From the NCBI RefSeq assembly GCF_030269905.1, contig NZ_BSVC01000001.1, forward strand, positions 434,001 through 498,000: a DNA stretch of 64,000 nucleotides, in the 5' to 3' direction. Within the stretch, counting starts at the first letter, position 1. Every line of letters begins with the position of its first letter. The notes beneath the pieces were generated by a model. The model saw only the letters and a list, made by a program, of their open reading frames with translations, was not told the DNA's origin and ran no database searches. Of this stretch, positions 17,266 through 26,271 are shown in pieces. A program made the position numbers and the translations under genes. The stretch is from Pelosinus sp. IPA-1. Its GTDB lineage: Bacteria; Bacillota; Negativicutes; DSM-13327.

Positions 17266-18984
17266 ATGTTGAAAATAGAAGGAATCGCAGCATCAGCGGG
17301 AATTGCTATGGGCCAAATTATGCATATTCAAGAAGGTTCCCATGACTTTGACCGCCGAGTAGAAGCATCACAAGCTCCTAAAGAAAAAGAACGTTTTATA
17401 GCAGCCCAGCAAAAAGCTGAAGCTGAGTTAGATGTTTTACAACAACGTATGGCAGCTACTGTAGGGGAACAACAGGCTGAGGTGTTTGCAGCGCATAAAC
17501 TAATGGTGAATGATCCATCCTTGGTTGAAGTTGTTATGAATGATATTGATAATAACTATGCCAGCGCAGAAGCTGCTGTGCAGGATGCAGTAAATGAGAT
17601 TGCAGAGATGTTTCTTGCCCTTGATAATGAATATATGCGAGAGCGGGCAGCTGATATTAAAGATATTGGCAAGCGGCTGTTACGTATATTACAGGGAGGG
17701 TCAGACGAGGTAAATTATGCGGGTATTTTGGCAGCGCAAGACTTATTACCTTCTGATACCGCTGCTATCGATTTAGCTAGTGTATCAGGATTTATTACTG
17801 CTCTTGGCGGTAAAACCTCTCATAGTTCGATTTTAGCTAGAGCTGCCGGAATTCCAGCAGTAGTTGGTGTCGGTAATGCCCTAGAAAAATTGAAAAATGG
17901 TGATATGGTTATTTTAGATGGCCATGCAGGTTATGTATTAGTAAATCCTGAAGAAGCAGTCTTAGAAGAATATCGTCAACGTATGGAAAAAGAACGGGCA
18001 AAAGCTGCAGCCTTGGCAGCAGTAGGGCATTTGCCAAGTACGACGATTGACGGAAATCATATTGAATTGGCTTGCAATATTGGAACACCAGGCGATATGG
18101 AAAAAGTAATTGCTGCCGGTGCAGAAGGAGTAGGTCTATTCCGTACAGAGTTTTTGTTTTTAGATAAAACAAGTGTGCCAACAGAAGAAGAGCAAGTAGA
18201 GGCCTATAAAGCCGTTCTGTCAGCTATGCCAGATAAAAAAATCGTCATACGGACATTAGATGCAGGTGGCGATAAGCAACTGCCATTTATCGGTGGTTTA
18301 CCTGAGGCCAACCCAGCATTAGGGCTACGTGCAATTCGCTTGTGTATGGTATACAAGGATGTATTTAAGACACAACTGCGTGCCTTATTACAAGCCAGTG
18401 TAGCAGGGAACTTGCATATTATGTTTCCTATGATTGCCACTATCGATGAATTGGTGAATGCAAAAGCATTACTGCAAGAAGCAGCAGAAGAATTAAAACA
18501 AGAAGGCATTCCCTACCGTTCGGATGTACCTGTGGGAATTATGATTGAAGTTCCTGCAGCAGCTGCTATTGCAGATATACTAGCAGAAGAAGTAGATTTC
18601 TTTAGTGTTGGTACCAATGATTTGGTTCAGTATACGATGGCTGCAGATCGTATGAATGAGCATGTAGCTTATTTAAGCGACTATTTCCAGCCGCCTGTAG
18701 TTCGTTTGATTGGGAATGTTGCTAAAGCAGCGCAAAAATCGGGTAAATGGGTAGGTATGTGTGGCGAAATGGCAGGAGATCCTCTAGCAACACCACTTTT
18801 AATTGGTCTTGGATTGACGGAGTTGTCTATGAATGGCAGGGCCGTTCCTGTAGTGAAACATCGGATTCGTCAACTTACCTTAGGACAATGTCAAGAGTGG
18901 GCTGAACATATTCTGACTCTAAGGACCGCATCTGCTATTAAGCAGGAATTAGAAAAAATTGCTGAAAAATATGAAATAAATTAG
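17266..18984 (+). CDS. ptsI: Phosphoenolpyruvate-protein phosphotransferase (PTS Enzyme I)
   Basis: A 572-residue Enzyme I that transfers phosphate from PEP to HPr. The N-domain begins KIEGIAASAGIAMGQ, and the active-site His186 lies in GGKTSHSSILARAAGIPAVV. The PEP-binding C-domain has GVGLFRTEFLFLD and FFSVGTNDLVQYTMAADRMN, and the active Cys is in VGMCGEMAGDPLATPLL. An in-frame TTG at 17248 would overlap ptsH; ATG 17266 gives the normal N-terminus. Its presence next to the sugar permease makes this cluster a complete phosphorelay. Confidence 0.96.
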   Translation: MLKIEGIAASAGIAMGQIMHIQEGSHDFDRRVEASQAPKEKERFIAAQQKAEAELDVLQQRMAATVGEQQAEVFAAHKLMVNDPSLVEVVMNDIDNNYASAEAAVQDAVNEIAEMFLALDNEYMRERAADIKDIGKRLLRILQGGSDEVNYAGILAAQDLLPSDTAAIDLASVSGFITALGGKTSHSSILARAAGIPAVVGVGNALEKLKNGDMVILDGHAGYVLVNPEEAVLEEYRQRMEKERAKAAALAAVGHLPSTTIDGNHIELACNIGTPGDMEKVIAAGAEGVGLFRTEFLFLDKTSVPTEEEQVEAYKAVLSAMPDKKIVIRTLDAGGDKQLPFIGGLPEANPALGLRAIRLCMVYKDVFKTQLRALLQASVAGNLHIMFPMIATIDELVNAKALLQEAAEELKQEGIPYRSDVPVGIMIEVPAAAAIADILAEEVDFFSVGTNDLVQYTMAADRMNEHVAYLSDYFQPPVVRLIGNVAKAAQKSGKWVGMCGEMAGDPLATPLLIGLGLTELSMNGRAVPVVKHRIRQLTLGQCQEWAEHILTLRTASAIKQELEKIAEKYEIN

Positions 18985-19025
18985 ATACATTTCATTTTTA
19001 ATATAGCAATATGAGAGGTGTGCTT

Positions 19026-19988
19026 ATGTTAAAACGTATTGCTGTCATGACAAGTGGTGGTGATTCTCCTGGAATGAATGCAGCGATTCGTGCAGTGGTG
19101 CGTGTAGCAATTCATGAAGGCGTAGAGGTATGGGGTATTTATAACGGCTATGCGGGTATGTATGAAGATAAAATGGTGAAACTTGAGTCAAGATCTGTGG
19201 GAGATATTTTGCAGCGGGGGGGAACTTTTTTAGGAACTGCACGCTGTGAAGTATTTAGAACACTAGAAGGGCGACAAAAGGCTGCAGAAAATTTACGCCG
19301 TCGTGGCATTGAAGGTCTTATTGTTATTGGTGGGGATGGATCCTTAACAGGTGCCCAATTGTTATCGGAACTCGGAATTGCTGTAGTTGGTCTTCCTGGT
19401 ACCATTGATAATGATATTTGGGGTACAGATTATACAATTGGTTTTGATACAGCGATCAATACTGTAGTAGATGCCCTCAACAAACTGCGGGATACCGCTT
19501 CATCCCATGGCAGAGTAATGGTGCTTGAAGTTATGGGGCGCAATTCTGGCTGGATTGCTATGACTGCCGGACTTGCAGGTGGAGCAGAGCAAATTCTAAT
19601 TCCAGAAATGAGTGTAAATTTAGACGAAGTATGTCAAAAGCTACGTACAAGTCATGATAATGGGAAAAAATATAGCGTGGTAGTTGTTGCCGAAGGAGTA
19701 GGCAGTGCTCTAGCTATTGGCGAAAAAATCGCTGCTGACACGGGTCTTGATACTAGAGTATCTGTATTAGGACATATACAACGAGGTGGGTCACCTAGCG
19801 TATTTGATCGCATTTTAGCTAGTACATTGGCTGAACATGCAGTCTTAGCTCTAATTTCAGGAATATCCAATGTATTATTCGGTTCTCGGAATGGAGCCGT
19901 TGTTCCAATTGATTTAGCAGATGCGATAGGACACAAGCGGACAATTGATACCTCCACATTCCGGTTAGCCGGCGTATTGTCTCAGTAA
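19026..19988 (+). CDS. pfkA: ATP-dependent 6-phosphofructokinase
   Basis: A 320-residue phosphofructokinase, the usual bacterial length. It has the ATP loop TSGGDSPGMNAAIRA, the IGGDGSLTGAQ motif, the catalytic segment GTIDNDIWGTDYTIGFDTA (Asp in TIDND), and the substrate loop EVMGRNSGWIA. It makes fructose 1,6-bisphosphate in glycolysis. ATG 19026 is preferred over ATG 19011 because GAGAGGTG (19013-19020) precedes it. It is the last gene of the PTS operon, so sugar uptake and glycolytic commitment are co-expressed. Confidence 0.95.
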   Translation: MLKRIAVMTSGGDSPGMNAAIRAVVRVAIHEGVEVWGIYNGYAGMYEDKMVKLESRSVGDILQRGGTFLGTARCEVFRTLEGRQKAAENLRRRGIEGLIVIGGDGSLTGAQLLSELGIAVVGLPGTIDNDIWGTDYTIGFDTAINTVVDALNKLRDTASSHGRVMVLEVMGRNSGWIAMTAGLAGGAEQILIPEMSVNLDEVCQKLRTSHDNGKKYSVVVVAEGVGSALAIGEKIAADTGLDTRVSVLGHIQRGGSPSVFDRILASTLAEHAVLALISGISNVLFGSRNGAVVPIDLADAIGHKRTIDTSTFRLAGVLSQ

Positions 19989-19991
19989 GAT

Positions 19992-20039
19992 AATAAAAAT
20001 AAAAGCATTGGGAAATAACCCTTTGCTTTTATTTTTATT
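19992..20039 (+). terminator. Terminator of the PTS-pfk operon
   Basis: Twenty-one-nt arms (19992-20012, 20019-20039) pair with one mismatch around AAATAA, rich in A on the 5' side and T on the 3' side. Confidence 0.85.
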
Positions 20040-20109
20040 ATGACTTTTAACGTTATATAATAAGTATATAGTAATTTTCTGCTGGATGTGGCCTTAGAGG
20101 AGTGGGAAA

Positions 20110-23046
20110 ATGAAACGCCAATTAAAGGTTTTAGAAGTGTTAGATGAGTTATGTGCTGAAAAACTAGATAAAAGTATGTTGCAGCAGCATAAACCATTAG
20201 GTTTTACTGCAGAAGAGGTAGCGGCAGCAGCAGGTTTTTCTCGTAGTAATGTGAGTAGCGATTTAAATGCGCTGCATAGAGAAAGGCTTGTAGTAAAATT
20301 GGTGAGCCGATCTACCTACTATATAACGGTTCGATGGGTAGAATCAATTTTCCCAACCTTACACGGGCAAGTGCCAGCAGTGGTGCGTCACCAGCGTCAG
20401 ATTGAAGAATTAGCTACTACTAAAGTCTCACAGATAGAAAGTAGTGCGCCAAATGGTGAAGATTCTGCCAGAAGCTTTGATATCTTACAAAAGACAAAAG
20501 AGGATCATGATTCTTTTGAGGGATTAATTGGCGCCAAGGATAGTCTTAAGATTGCAGTGGAGCAGGCGAAGGCTTCGGCCCTTTATCCCCCAAAGGGGCT
20601 CGATACCTTGCTGGTTGGCTCTACTGGAGTTGGTAAAACATTATTTGCTGAATATATGTTTAAATTTGCTTATAATCAAGGAAAGATTTCCGCAGATGGC
20701 CAGTTTGTCGTATTTAATTGTGCCGACTATGCGAATAATCCTCAGCTTCTGATGTCACAGCTATTTGGCCATGTACGAGGGGCCTTTACGGGAGCAGAGA
20801 AGGACAAGGCTGGCTTAGTGGAAAAAGCAAATGGCGGCATGCTCTTTCTAGATGAAGTACATCGTTTGCCACCTGAGGGACAAGAGATGTTGTTTTATCT
20901 CTTAGACCGGGGTGAGTTTCGGCGTATGGGTGATACTGATAGGACACGTCATGTAACGGTAAGGGTAGTGGCTGCTACTACAGAGAACCCTGAGTCTGCC
21001 TTATTGAAAACTTTTTTACGACGTATACCTGTAGTCATTCAATTACCTGATTTAACGGTACGTCCATTGCATGAACGATTTGAGCTCATTAAGTTTTTAC
21101 TAGCTCGTGAAGCAGTTCATATTCAATCTAGAGTTATTGTGAGCCAAGAAGCATTATGGGCTTTACTTTTGTATCGATGTGTAGGGAATATTGGACAACT
21201 ACGTAATGATCTACAACTCGTATGTGCTAAAGCTTTTTTGCATAGGTCAGATAAGAGCAAACCAGTGCGGATCGCATATGAGGAATTGCCTCCTAAAATT
21301 AAACAAGCGATTGTTTATGATCCTCAGGCCCGTTTAGAAACCAGTAAAATTTTATGTACTTTAGGCAGTGAATTACTCATTCAACCAAATGGAGTGGCAG
21401 CGCAAGGAGAGGGCGACCGGAGCTTGCCTAAAAACTTTTACCAAACAATCAGTGATCGGATGCAATTTCTTAAATCCCAAGGTATTGGACAATCAGAAAT
21501 TATTCAATGCATAGAAATGGATGTAGAAAGCTATTTTCAGCGCTTAGATCCTGAACAGTTAGAAATATCACAAGAATATTTACAAAGCATTTTGCCGCAG
21601 GAATTTCTCACGGCATTTGACATAGCCTGTAGTAAAGCCGAAAAAATGGGAAATCCTTTAAGTCGTCGGTTATATTATGCCTTAGCAATTCATATTGCCG
21701 CGACAGTGGAACGGATACGTAGTGGGTTACCCATTGTAAACCCTAATGTTAGGTCAGTTGCAGAACTGCATCCTAAGGCGTACGCGGTGGCAGAAGGAAT
21801 GGCTCAGTGTCTTGGTGAGAAGTTAGGAGTATTAATTCCCTTAGATGAAATCGGTTTTATTGCTCTTATGCTGGCTACCTTTGATGATCGCCATGGAAAG
21901 GAAGATCGGAAAGTAGGGGTGCTTGTTATTACTCATGGTAATTCTACCGCTACAAGTATGGTTGAATTTTCGAATAAGCTTTTAGGAGTTAGTCATGCCC
22001 GCGGGATTGATATGCCTTTAGAAGTAAATGTAGATTGGGCAATCGAAAGAGCTGTGCAGGTAGCCCGTGAAATTGATGAAGGAAAAGGCATTATTTTATT
22101 AGTTGATATGGGATCTTTATCAAGTGTGGCAAAAGCAGTAACAAACCGAACTGGAATTATCGTCAAGAGTGTAGAGATGGTAAGCACACTAATGGTATTA
22201 CATGTTTTACACAAGGCTATTTTGCCTAAGAATGATATAAATGTAGTTTATCGATCGGCGTGGACAGCACGTAGTATGTCTCAGACTGTAGTACAAGCCG
22301 AAGAGCCAACAAATTTTATTAGTGGCAAGGATAAGGCCATTATGACTACTTGTTTTACTGGTGAAGGGGCAGCACTTAAAGTTAAAAGTTTATTGGAAAA
22401 ACTTTTAAGTCAATGGCAGCTTTTCAATATTCGCGTGATAGCTGTAGAAGCTGGAAACCAAGAGGTATTGCAAAATCGTCTTACTTCCTTATTGCAGTCC
22501 TACGATATTGTTGCGAGTGTGGGAAGTATTGACCCTGAGATTGAAGACCGACCTCATATTGCCATTGAGGAGTTAATGCAGGGGGGAGCAGGTAGTGAAT
22601 TACGCCGTCTGCTAACAGAAGGATTAAAAGCATCTGATATTGCAGATCGCTATACGGATCGAGGTATGGATTGGGAAGTTATGCGTGGTATGGTTGCTGG
22701 CATGTTGGATGAATTTCTGACTTTTGTTAATCCACGTAAGGTTATGGATACACTAATGATATGTATTAAAAAGTTAGAAGAAGAATTGGAAGTTGAATTT
22801 TCTTCTTCGGGTCTGGTGCGTATGCTAGTACATTCTGCTTGCATGGTAGAACGCTTGCTAACCCAGGCTGGTATTAGTTACCCTGACACAGCTACCTTTA
22901 TTGCTGAACATCCTCTTGAGTATGCTGTTTTAAAAAATGTTACGAATGCATTGGAACAACAATTTGCAGTGGTAGTCAATGATGAAGAGATATGTCATCT
23001 CATTGAAATTATTAAGTTAGAACGACAAAGAAATGTTGGGGCATAA
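20110..23046 (+). CDS. levR: LevR-type sigma-54-dependent PTS-operon activator
   Basis: A 978-residue enhancer-binding protein. Residues about 25-75 form an N-terminal helix-turn-helix (FTAEEVAAAAGFSRSNVSSD). Residues about 135-380 form the AAA+ sigma-54 domain, with Walker A GSTGVGKT at 170-177, the sigma-54 contact loop GAFTGA at 224-229, and Walker B MLFLDEVHR. A PRD follows (His528 in AIHIAATVERIRSGLP). An EIIA-Man-like domain has phosphorylatable His609 (VLVITHGN), and an EIIB-Gat-like segment and a second PRD come at the C-terminus (VHSACMVERLL). Family members are inactivated or activated by HPr and EIIB phosphorylation. It is the natural partner of the sigma-54 promoter in front of the PTS operon. 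GGAGGAG precedes ATG 20110. Confidence 0.94.
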   Translation: MKRQLKVLEVLDELCAEKLDKSMLQQHKPLGFTAEEVAAAAGFSRSNVSSDLNALHRERLVVKLVSRSTYYITVRWVESIFPTLHGQVPAVVRHQRQIEELATTKVSQIESSAPNGEDSARSFDILQKTKEDHDSFEGLIGAKDSLKIAVEQAKASALYPPKGLDTLLVGSTGVGKTLFAEYMFKFAYNQGKISADGQFVVFNCADYANNPQLLMSQLFGHVRGAFTGAEKDKAGLVEKANGGMLFLDEVHRLPPEGQEMLFYLLDRGEFRRMGDTDRTRHVTVRVVAATTENPESALLKTFLRRIPVVIQLPDLTVRPLHERFELIKFLLAREAVHIQSRVIVSQEALWALLLYRCVGNIGQLRNDLQLVCAKAFLHRSDKSKPVRIAYEELPPKIKQAIVYDPQARLETSKILCTLGSELLIQPNGVAAQGEGDRSLPKNFYQTISDRMQFLKSQGIGQSEIIQCIEMDVESYFQRLDPEQLEISQEYLQSILPQEFLTAFDIACSKAEKMGNPLSRRLYYALAIHIAATVERIRSGLPIVNPNVRSVAELHPKAYAVAEGMAQCLGEKLGVLIPLDEIGFIALMLATFDDRHGKEDRKVGVLVITHGNSTATSMVEFSNKLLGVSHARGIDMPLEVNVDWAIERAVQVAREIDEGKGIILLVDMGSLSSVAKAVTNRTGIIVKSVEMVSTLMVLHVLHKAILPKNDINVVYRSAWTARSMSQTVVQAEEPTNFISGKDKAIMTTCFTGEGAALKVKSLLEKLLSQWQLFNIRVIAVEAGNQEVLQNRLTSLLQSYDIVASVGSIDPEIEDRPHIAIEELMQGGAGSELRRLLTEGLKASDIADRYTDRGMDWEVMRGMVAGMLDEFLTFVNPRKVMDTLMICIKKLEEELEVEFSSSGLVRMLVHSACMVERLLTQAGISYPDTATFIAEHPLEYAVLKNVTNALEQQFAVVVNDEEICHLIEIIKLERQRNVGA

Positions 23047-23066
23047 GAAAACGCGACGCGTCCTTT

Positions 23067-23156
23067 TTGAACCACAAAGACACAAATGGGTTCTATCTAT
23101 TTCATTCCCATCTTCTTTGTGTGCCGCGATAGCGGCATTGTGTCTTTGTGGTTCAA
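23067..23156. repeat. Palindromic intergenic repeat, copy 1
   Basis: Nineteen-nt perfect arms (TTGAACCACAAAGACACAA at 23067-23085, inverse at 23138-23156) enclose further nested pairing, including GCCGC-GATA-GCGGC (23123-23136) and a second CTTTGTGTG. The CACAAAG/ACACAAA-like unit returns at about 50.2 and 51.5 kb. It follows the levR stop and could end its transcript. Confidence 0.7.
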
Positions 23157-23194
23157 TCTTTTTAACTAGAAACTTATAAATTCTGATGCATAAG

Positions 23195-23219
23195 AAAAAA
23201 GAGCAGATTATATCTGCTC
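23195..23219 (-). terminator. Terminator of the small 23.2-kb gene
   Basis: On the minus strand GAGCAGA-TATAA-TCTGCTC is followed by TTTTTT. The hairpin overlaps the last codons and stop of the gene. Confidence 0.85.
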
Positions 23220-23396
23220 TCCACGGTCATAAGTGTAATCAAATTCTACATTGGAAATGTTGTTAGACACAATCGGATCTCTTACTGGATCTGGCAGCAA
23301 AGAAAAATCCCTAGCAGAATACGATTTCATGTTACGAGGCTTTTGTTCAAAGAAGCCTCTTTTGTTTGGGGCATAGGCTGGTTTACTTTTTCTCAT
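23208..23396 (-). CDS. Small basic protein of unknown function
   Basis: A 62-residue protein I do not recognise. It starts MRKSKPAYAPNKRGFFEQKP, has a basic N-terminal half and an acidic end (FDYTYDRGEQI), and has no membrane segment or cysteine. I placed the start at 23396 and not at the upstream in-frame codon because AAGGAGGTT lies 7 nt before this ATG. The strong ribosome site and a terminator overlapping its stop show it is a real gene. It lies downstream of the MBL-fold gene on the same strand with an 80-bp gap. Confidence 0.7.
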   Translation of the reverse strand: MRKSKPAYAPNKRGFFEQKPRNMKSYSARDFSLLPDPVRDPIVSNNISNVEFDYTYDRGEQI

Positions 23397-23476
23397 AAAT
23401 ATAACCTCCTTAGTTGGAATTGTTACATTGGGAGTCATTATTAGTCTTCCAAGTAAAAGGAGAGATATTTACTTTA

Positions 23477-24208
23477 TTAAAAAAAGATTTCTTGTCCCAG
23501 TTGCTTAATTTCAACGGTAGGAATCGATAATTCTTTTGCTCTTTTACTAAAATCATGACTGGCACCAAAATCTTTCCCAAAGTGCATTGGCAACAATAAC
23601 TTTGGTTTGCATTTCATCGCAAAGTACTCGGCACCTATGCAGTAAGCTTCCTCTAAGCGACGGTCTACAGGGAAAAAGGCAATATCAATGGTCTTGCCAA
23701 CGATTTTTTCTACTTCCTCTTTAAAGGCCTTTTCGGCAATAACTCGATCTTCTTTCGGCTCTCCGGACCAATGCCACCAATTCAAGTCACCAGCATGGAA
23801 GATAGACAAGCCATCAACTGTTAGGAGAAAAGAAATACCTTGATCTGTAGATCCAAAAGTTTGGATTTTTACATCATCAATAATACTTTCTTCGTAAGCA
23901 GCTACCATATGGCATTTATAGGGAGCTGTATTTGTTCGAATATCATTGCTTAGTATGTAGTTTATATCAGGATTTTCTTTTGCCCAATCAAAAATGATAC
24001 GGTCAAAATGATCTGCATGAGCATGAGAAGAAAAAACCATGATATTTTTTTTGCTTTTAAGAAACTCACTGGTAATAACTCCATCAGTCATGCTAAGCTT
24101 ATTGCCAGGAAAAGGTTGATAATAATCGAAAATCATAAAATGATTTGCTGTTTCCACAGCATAGCCGCTGTGGAATAGATAAGTAATTTTTGCGTTAGAA
24201 GGATTCAT
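23477..24208 (-). CDS. MBL-fold metallo-hydrolase (UlaG-like)
   Basis: A 243-residue cytoplasmic metallo-beta-lactamase-fold protein. The metal motif is SSHAHADHFDR (HxHxDH) at residues about 60-70. Further ligands are likely Asp in IFHAGDLNWWHW and the late His in LLPMHFGKDF. Relatives are lactonase or phosphodiesterase-like enzymes of the UlaG/YtkL group; no substrate can be assigned here. It appears monocistronic or paired with the small gene downstream. Confidence 0.88.
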   Translation of the reverse strand: MNPSNAKITYLFHSGYAVETANHFMIFDYYQPFPGNKLSMTDGVITSEFLKSKKNIMVFSSHAHADHFDRIIFDWAKENPDINYILSNDIRTNTAPYKCHMVAAYEESIIDDVKIQTFGSTDQGISFLLTVDGLSIFHAGDLNWWHWSGEPKEDRVIAEKAFKEEVEKIVGKTIDIAFFPVDRRLEEAYCIGAEYFAMKCKPKLLLPMHFGKDFGASHDFSKRAKELSIPTVEIKQLGQEIFF

Positions 24209-24420
24209 GTTATCACCTCATAGAATTTATTTATTATTATCTATTTTTTTTACTATAGATAATCTTCTCATAGTAGATATTCGAATGGGGTAAACAAAGT
24301 ACTACTTTTATTAAAAACGAGATACGTTTAATGACCACATTATAACATAGAATTTGGTAATTAGGCTGTACTCTCTAACAATTAATATCTTTATCTTAAT
24401 ATGATTAAAGAATAAGAAAA

Positions 24421-24456
24421 GAAGGTTTCTGCTAAATTAAATCAGCAGAAACCTTC
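24421..24456 (-). terminator. Terminator of the amino-acid permease gene
   Basis: Perfect 13-nt arms GAAGGTTTCTGCT (24421-24433) and AGCAGAAACCTTC (24444-24456). On the minus strand the hairpin is followed by TTTTCTTATTCTTT. Confidence 0.85.
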
Positions 24457-24468
24457 TCTTTGATAAGA

Positions 24469-25920
24469 TTAAGATTGTATTTGGTTACTGTCTTTTTTAT
24501 TAGTCAACTTGGCAATCGAGGGGAGGATAAGTCCTAGGCCAAGAAGGATAAAGGGAGTAAGTAGGTTTAGAGACAATTGGAAATACCATTGGGAAGTAAA
24601 AAGTTGAACACCTTTCGGGAACATACCCATGATACAAGCAAAAGAGGTAAAAAGGAAGCACCATAAACCAATGGAAATTGCTCCAGTAGAATTTTTCATA
24701 AAATGATATTCTGCTGAAAATTGACCTGCAAGGCGACGTACCGCGATATAGGCAGCAAACACCCAAAGGTAGCGTAATGGCATAACTATAGAATTTAGAT
24801 CCAGTAACCAATTGTAGAGGTCATTCATATTACCGATACCAAGTGCTGGAATGATAATCAGTGTACCAACTAGAACAGCAGTCATTTTATAACCATTAAT
24901 CGGTGCACCGTATTCATTAGTCTTGCTTAATGCATTAGGAATATACTTGGAATCGCTTTCTGCTAATAATACTTTGAGTGGTGCATCAATCGAGAATACT
25001 AATGCTGAAATTTGTGATAAAAAGTTGGTAAAGGCGTACAAGATGAGGAACAGGTTACCAACCCCGTAGTGTTGTCCTAATAATTTAAATGCGTAATATT
25101 GACCATTCATCTTTAAATCTTTAGGAATATTGTTGGAATCAAACATCATACCCATAGCAAGAGATCCTAATAAAGCGGAAAGAGCTACTAAAATTGCCAA
25201 AATAATCATGGCTCTAGGGAACTCTTTACTAGCATTCAAGGTGTTTTTAACATAAGGAGAAATTTTTTCACATCCCCCAACCGCAAAAACTAGCATAGAA
25301 ATGGTAGTAAAGTAGGTAAAGTCAAAATTAGGTAGAAAAGTGTGTAAACTTAGATCAGTGGTGGCTATTGAAACGCCTCTGATAGAAGGTGCCGCTAACA
25401 TTAACAATACATACATAAATGACATGATGAGCATACAAGTACCTGCAACCATTCCAATTCGTTTCAAGGATGTAATGCCTCGAGAAGCAACCCACATGAA
25501 AAAGATGAATAAAACCAATGTAATGAGTTGTAGTACCATTGGACTGAATGTCTTAATAAAAGTACCATCTTGGAATACACCCCAGCCTAAAGCAATTAGG
25601 ATTTGTTGAGGCTTTTGTGCAAGATAAGGCACATGTACTACCCAGTAAGTCCAACCAGCCAAATAGGCCAATAATGGGCCCATAGTAGATCCAACCCAAG
25701 TGCTGACCCCTGCTTTACCTTCTTGAAATGTAGAACCCATTTCTCCTACCATTAATACGTAAGGGATAAAATAAAGTGCAATAATAAGTATCCAGGAAAC
25801 AATAACTGTCAGTCCTTGATTGGCATAGTTATTCACAACGTTACCAAAACCCCATACCATGACAAAAACCATTAGTGCAAGATTGTACCATCTTAATTTT
25901 TTTGCTTCATCTTGGGCCAT
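24469..25920 (-). CDS. APC-superfamily amino-acid permease (YjeM/GadC-like)
   Basis: A 483-residue integral membrane transporter with about 12 helices. The N-terminus MVFVMVWGFGNVVNNYANQG and the LMVGEMGSTFQEGKAGVSTW segment match the glutamate:GABA-antiporter-like branch that includes E. coli YjeM. The substrate is not known for most of this branch; an amino acid or amine is expected. It is a single-gene unit: a terminator lies after the stop, and a promoter overlapped by a long palindrome lies just upstream, which suggests tight repression. AGGAGGT precedes the ATG. Confidence 0.88.
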   Translation of the reverse strand: MAQDEAKKLRWYNLALMVFVMVWGFGNVVNNYANQGLTVIVSWILIIALYFIPYVLMVGEMGSTFQEGKAGVSTWVGSTMGPLLAYLAGWTYWVVHVPYLAQKPQQILIALGWGVFQDGTFIKTFSPMVLQLITLVLFIFFMWVASRGITSLKRIGMVAGTCMLIMSFMYVLLMLAAPSIRGVSIATTDLSLHTFLPNFDFTYFTTISMLVFAVGGCEKISPYVKNTLNASKEFPRAMIILAILVALSALLGSLAMGMMFDSNNIPKDLKMNGQYYAFKLLGQHYGVGNLFLILYAFTNFLSQISALVFSIDAPLKVLLAESDSKYIPNALSKTNEYGAPINGYKMTAVLVGTLIIIPALGIGNMNDLYNWLLDLNSIVMPLRYLWVFAAYIAVRRLAGQFSAEYHFMKNSTGAISIGLWCFLFTSFACIMGMFPKGVQLFTSQWYFQLSLNLLTPFILLGLGLILPSIAKLTNKKDSNQIQS

Positions 25921-25932
25921 AGATTAACCTCC

Positions 25933-25971
25933 TAAAATTAATTGTCTTTTCATAAAAGACAATTAATTTTA
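25933..25971 (-). promoter_or_regulatory. Palindromic operator over the permease promoter
   Basis: Two perfect 18-nt arms (25933-25950 and 25954-25971; outer TAAAATTAATTG, inner GTCTTTT) flank a 3-nt centre. On the minus strand it covers the -10 box and the expected start point and ends next to the ribosome site. Because the transcript would start inside it, a DNA operator is more likely than an RNA hairpin. The half-site ATTGTCT recurs at the -35 box. Confidence 0.65.
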
Positions 25972-25994
25972 TCATCCTTTACAAAAATAGACAA
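25966..25994 (-). promoter_or_regulatory. Promoter of the amino-acid permease gene
   Basis: Read on the minus strand: -35 TTGTCT (25994-25989), 17-bp spacer, -10 TAAAAT (25971-25966). It overlaps the palindrome described separately. Confidence 0.55.
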
Positions 25995-26147
25995 TCATGC
26001 CACAATAATAAAAAAATATGGATAGTGAAGCCTTAATTTAAAAAAATAAACGGAAGTGTATTGAGGGTAAACAGTACCAACACATTTAGAAGAACTAATT
26101 TTAAAAAAAGTATAATTATTTTAAAACTAGTCCATTGTAAATGGAAA

Positions 26148-26248
26148 AAACGTCTCATATACGGACGTTTTGCTAAAAAATATTTTTAACGGATAAGGTA
26201 ATAGGGCTAAGATGCAGAAAGAATGAACCTCTTCTGATCTTAGCCCTA
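26148..26248 (-). terminator. Two hairpins downstream of the PfpI gene
   Basis: The first hairpin after the PfpI stop has arms TAGGGCTAAGAT (26202-26213) and its inverse (26237-26248), extended by CAGAA/TTCTG. A second one, AAAACGTC ... GACGTTTT (26149-26172), is followed on the minus strand by a T-run. Together they probably end the pfpI transcript. The rest of the gap up to the permease promoter shows nothing I can support. Confidence 0.6.
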
Positions 26249-26271
26249 GTTTATAAAGAATAGAGTTACAG

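Noticed and set aside
23067-23156. CRISPR-like array from the CACAAAG units
   Set aside because: There is no regular repeat-spacer pattern; the units pair as a palindrome and recur at distant sites as single elements.
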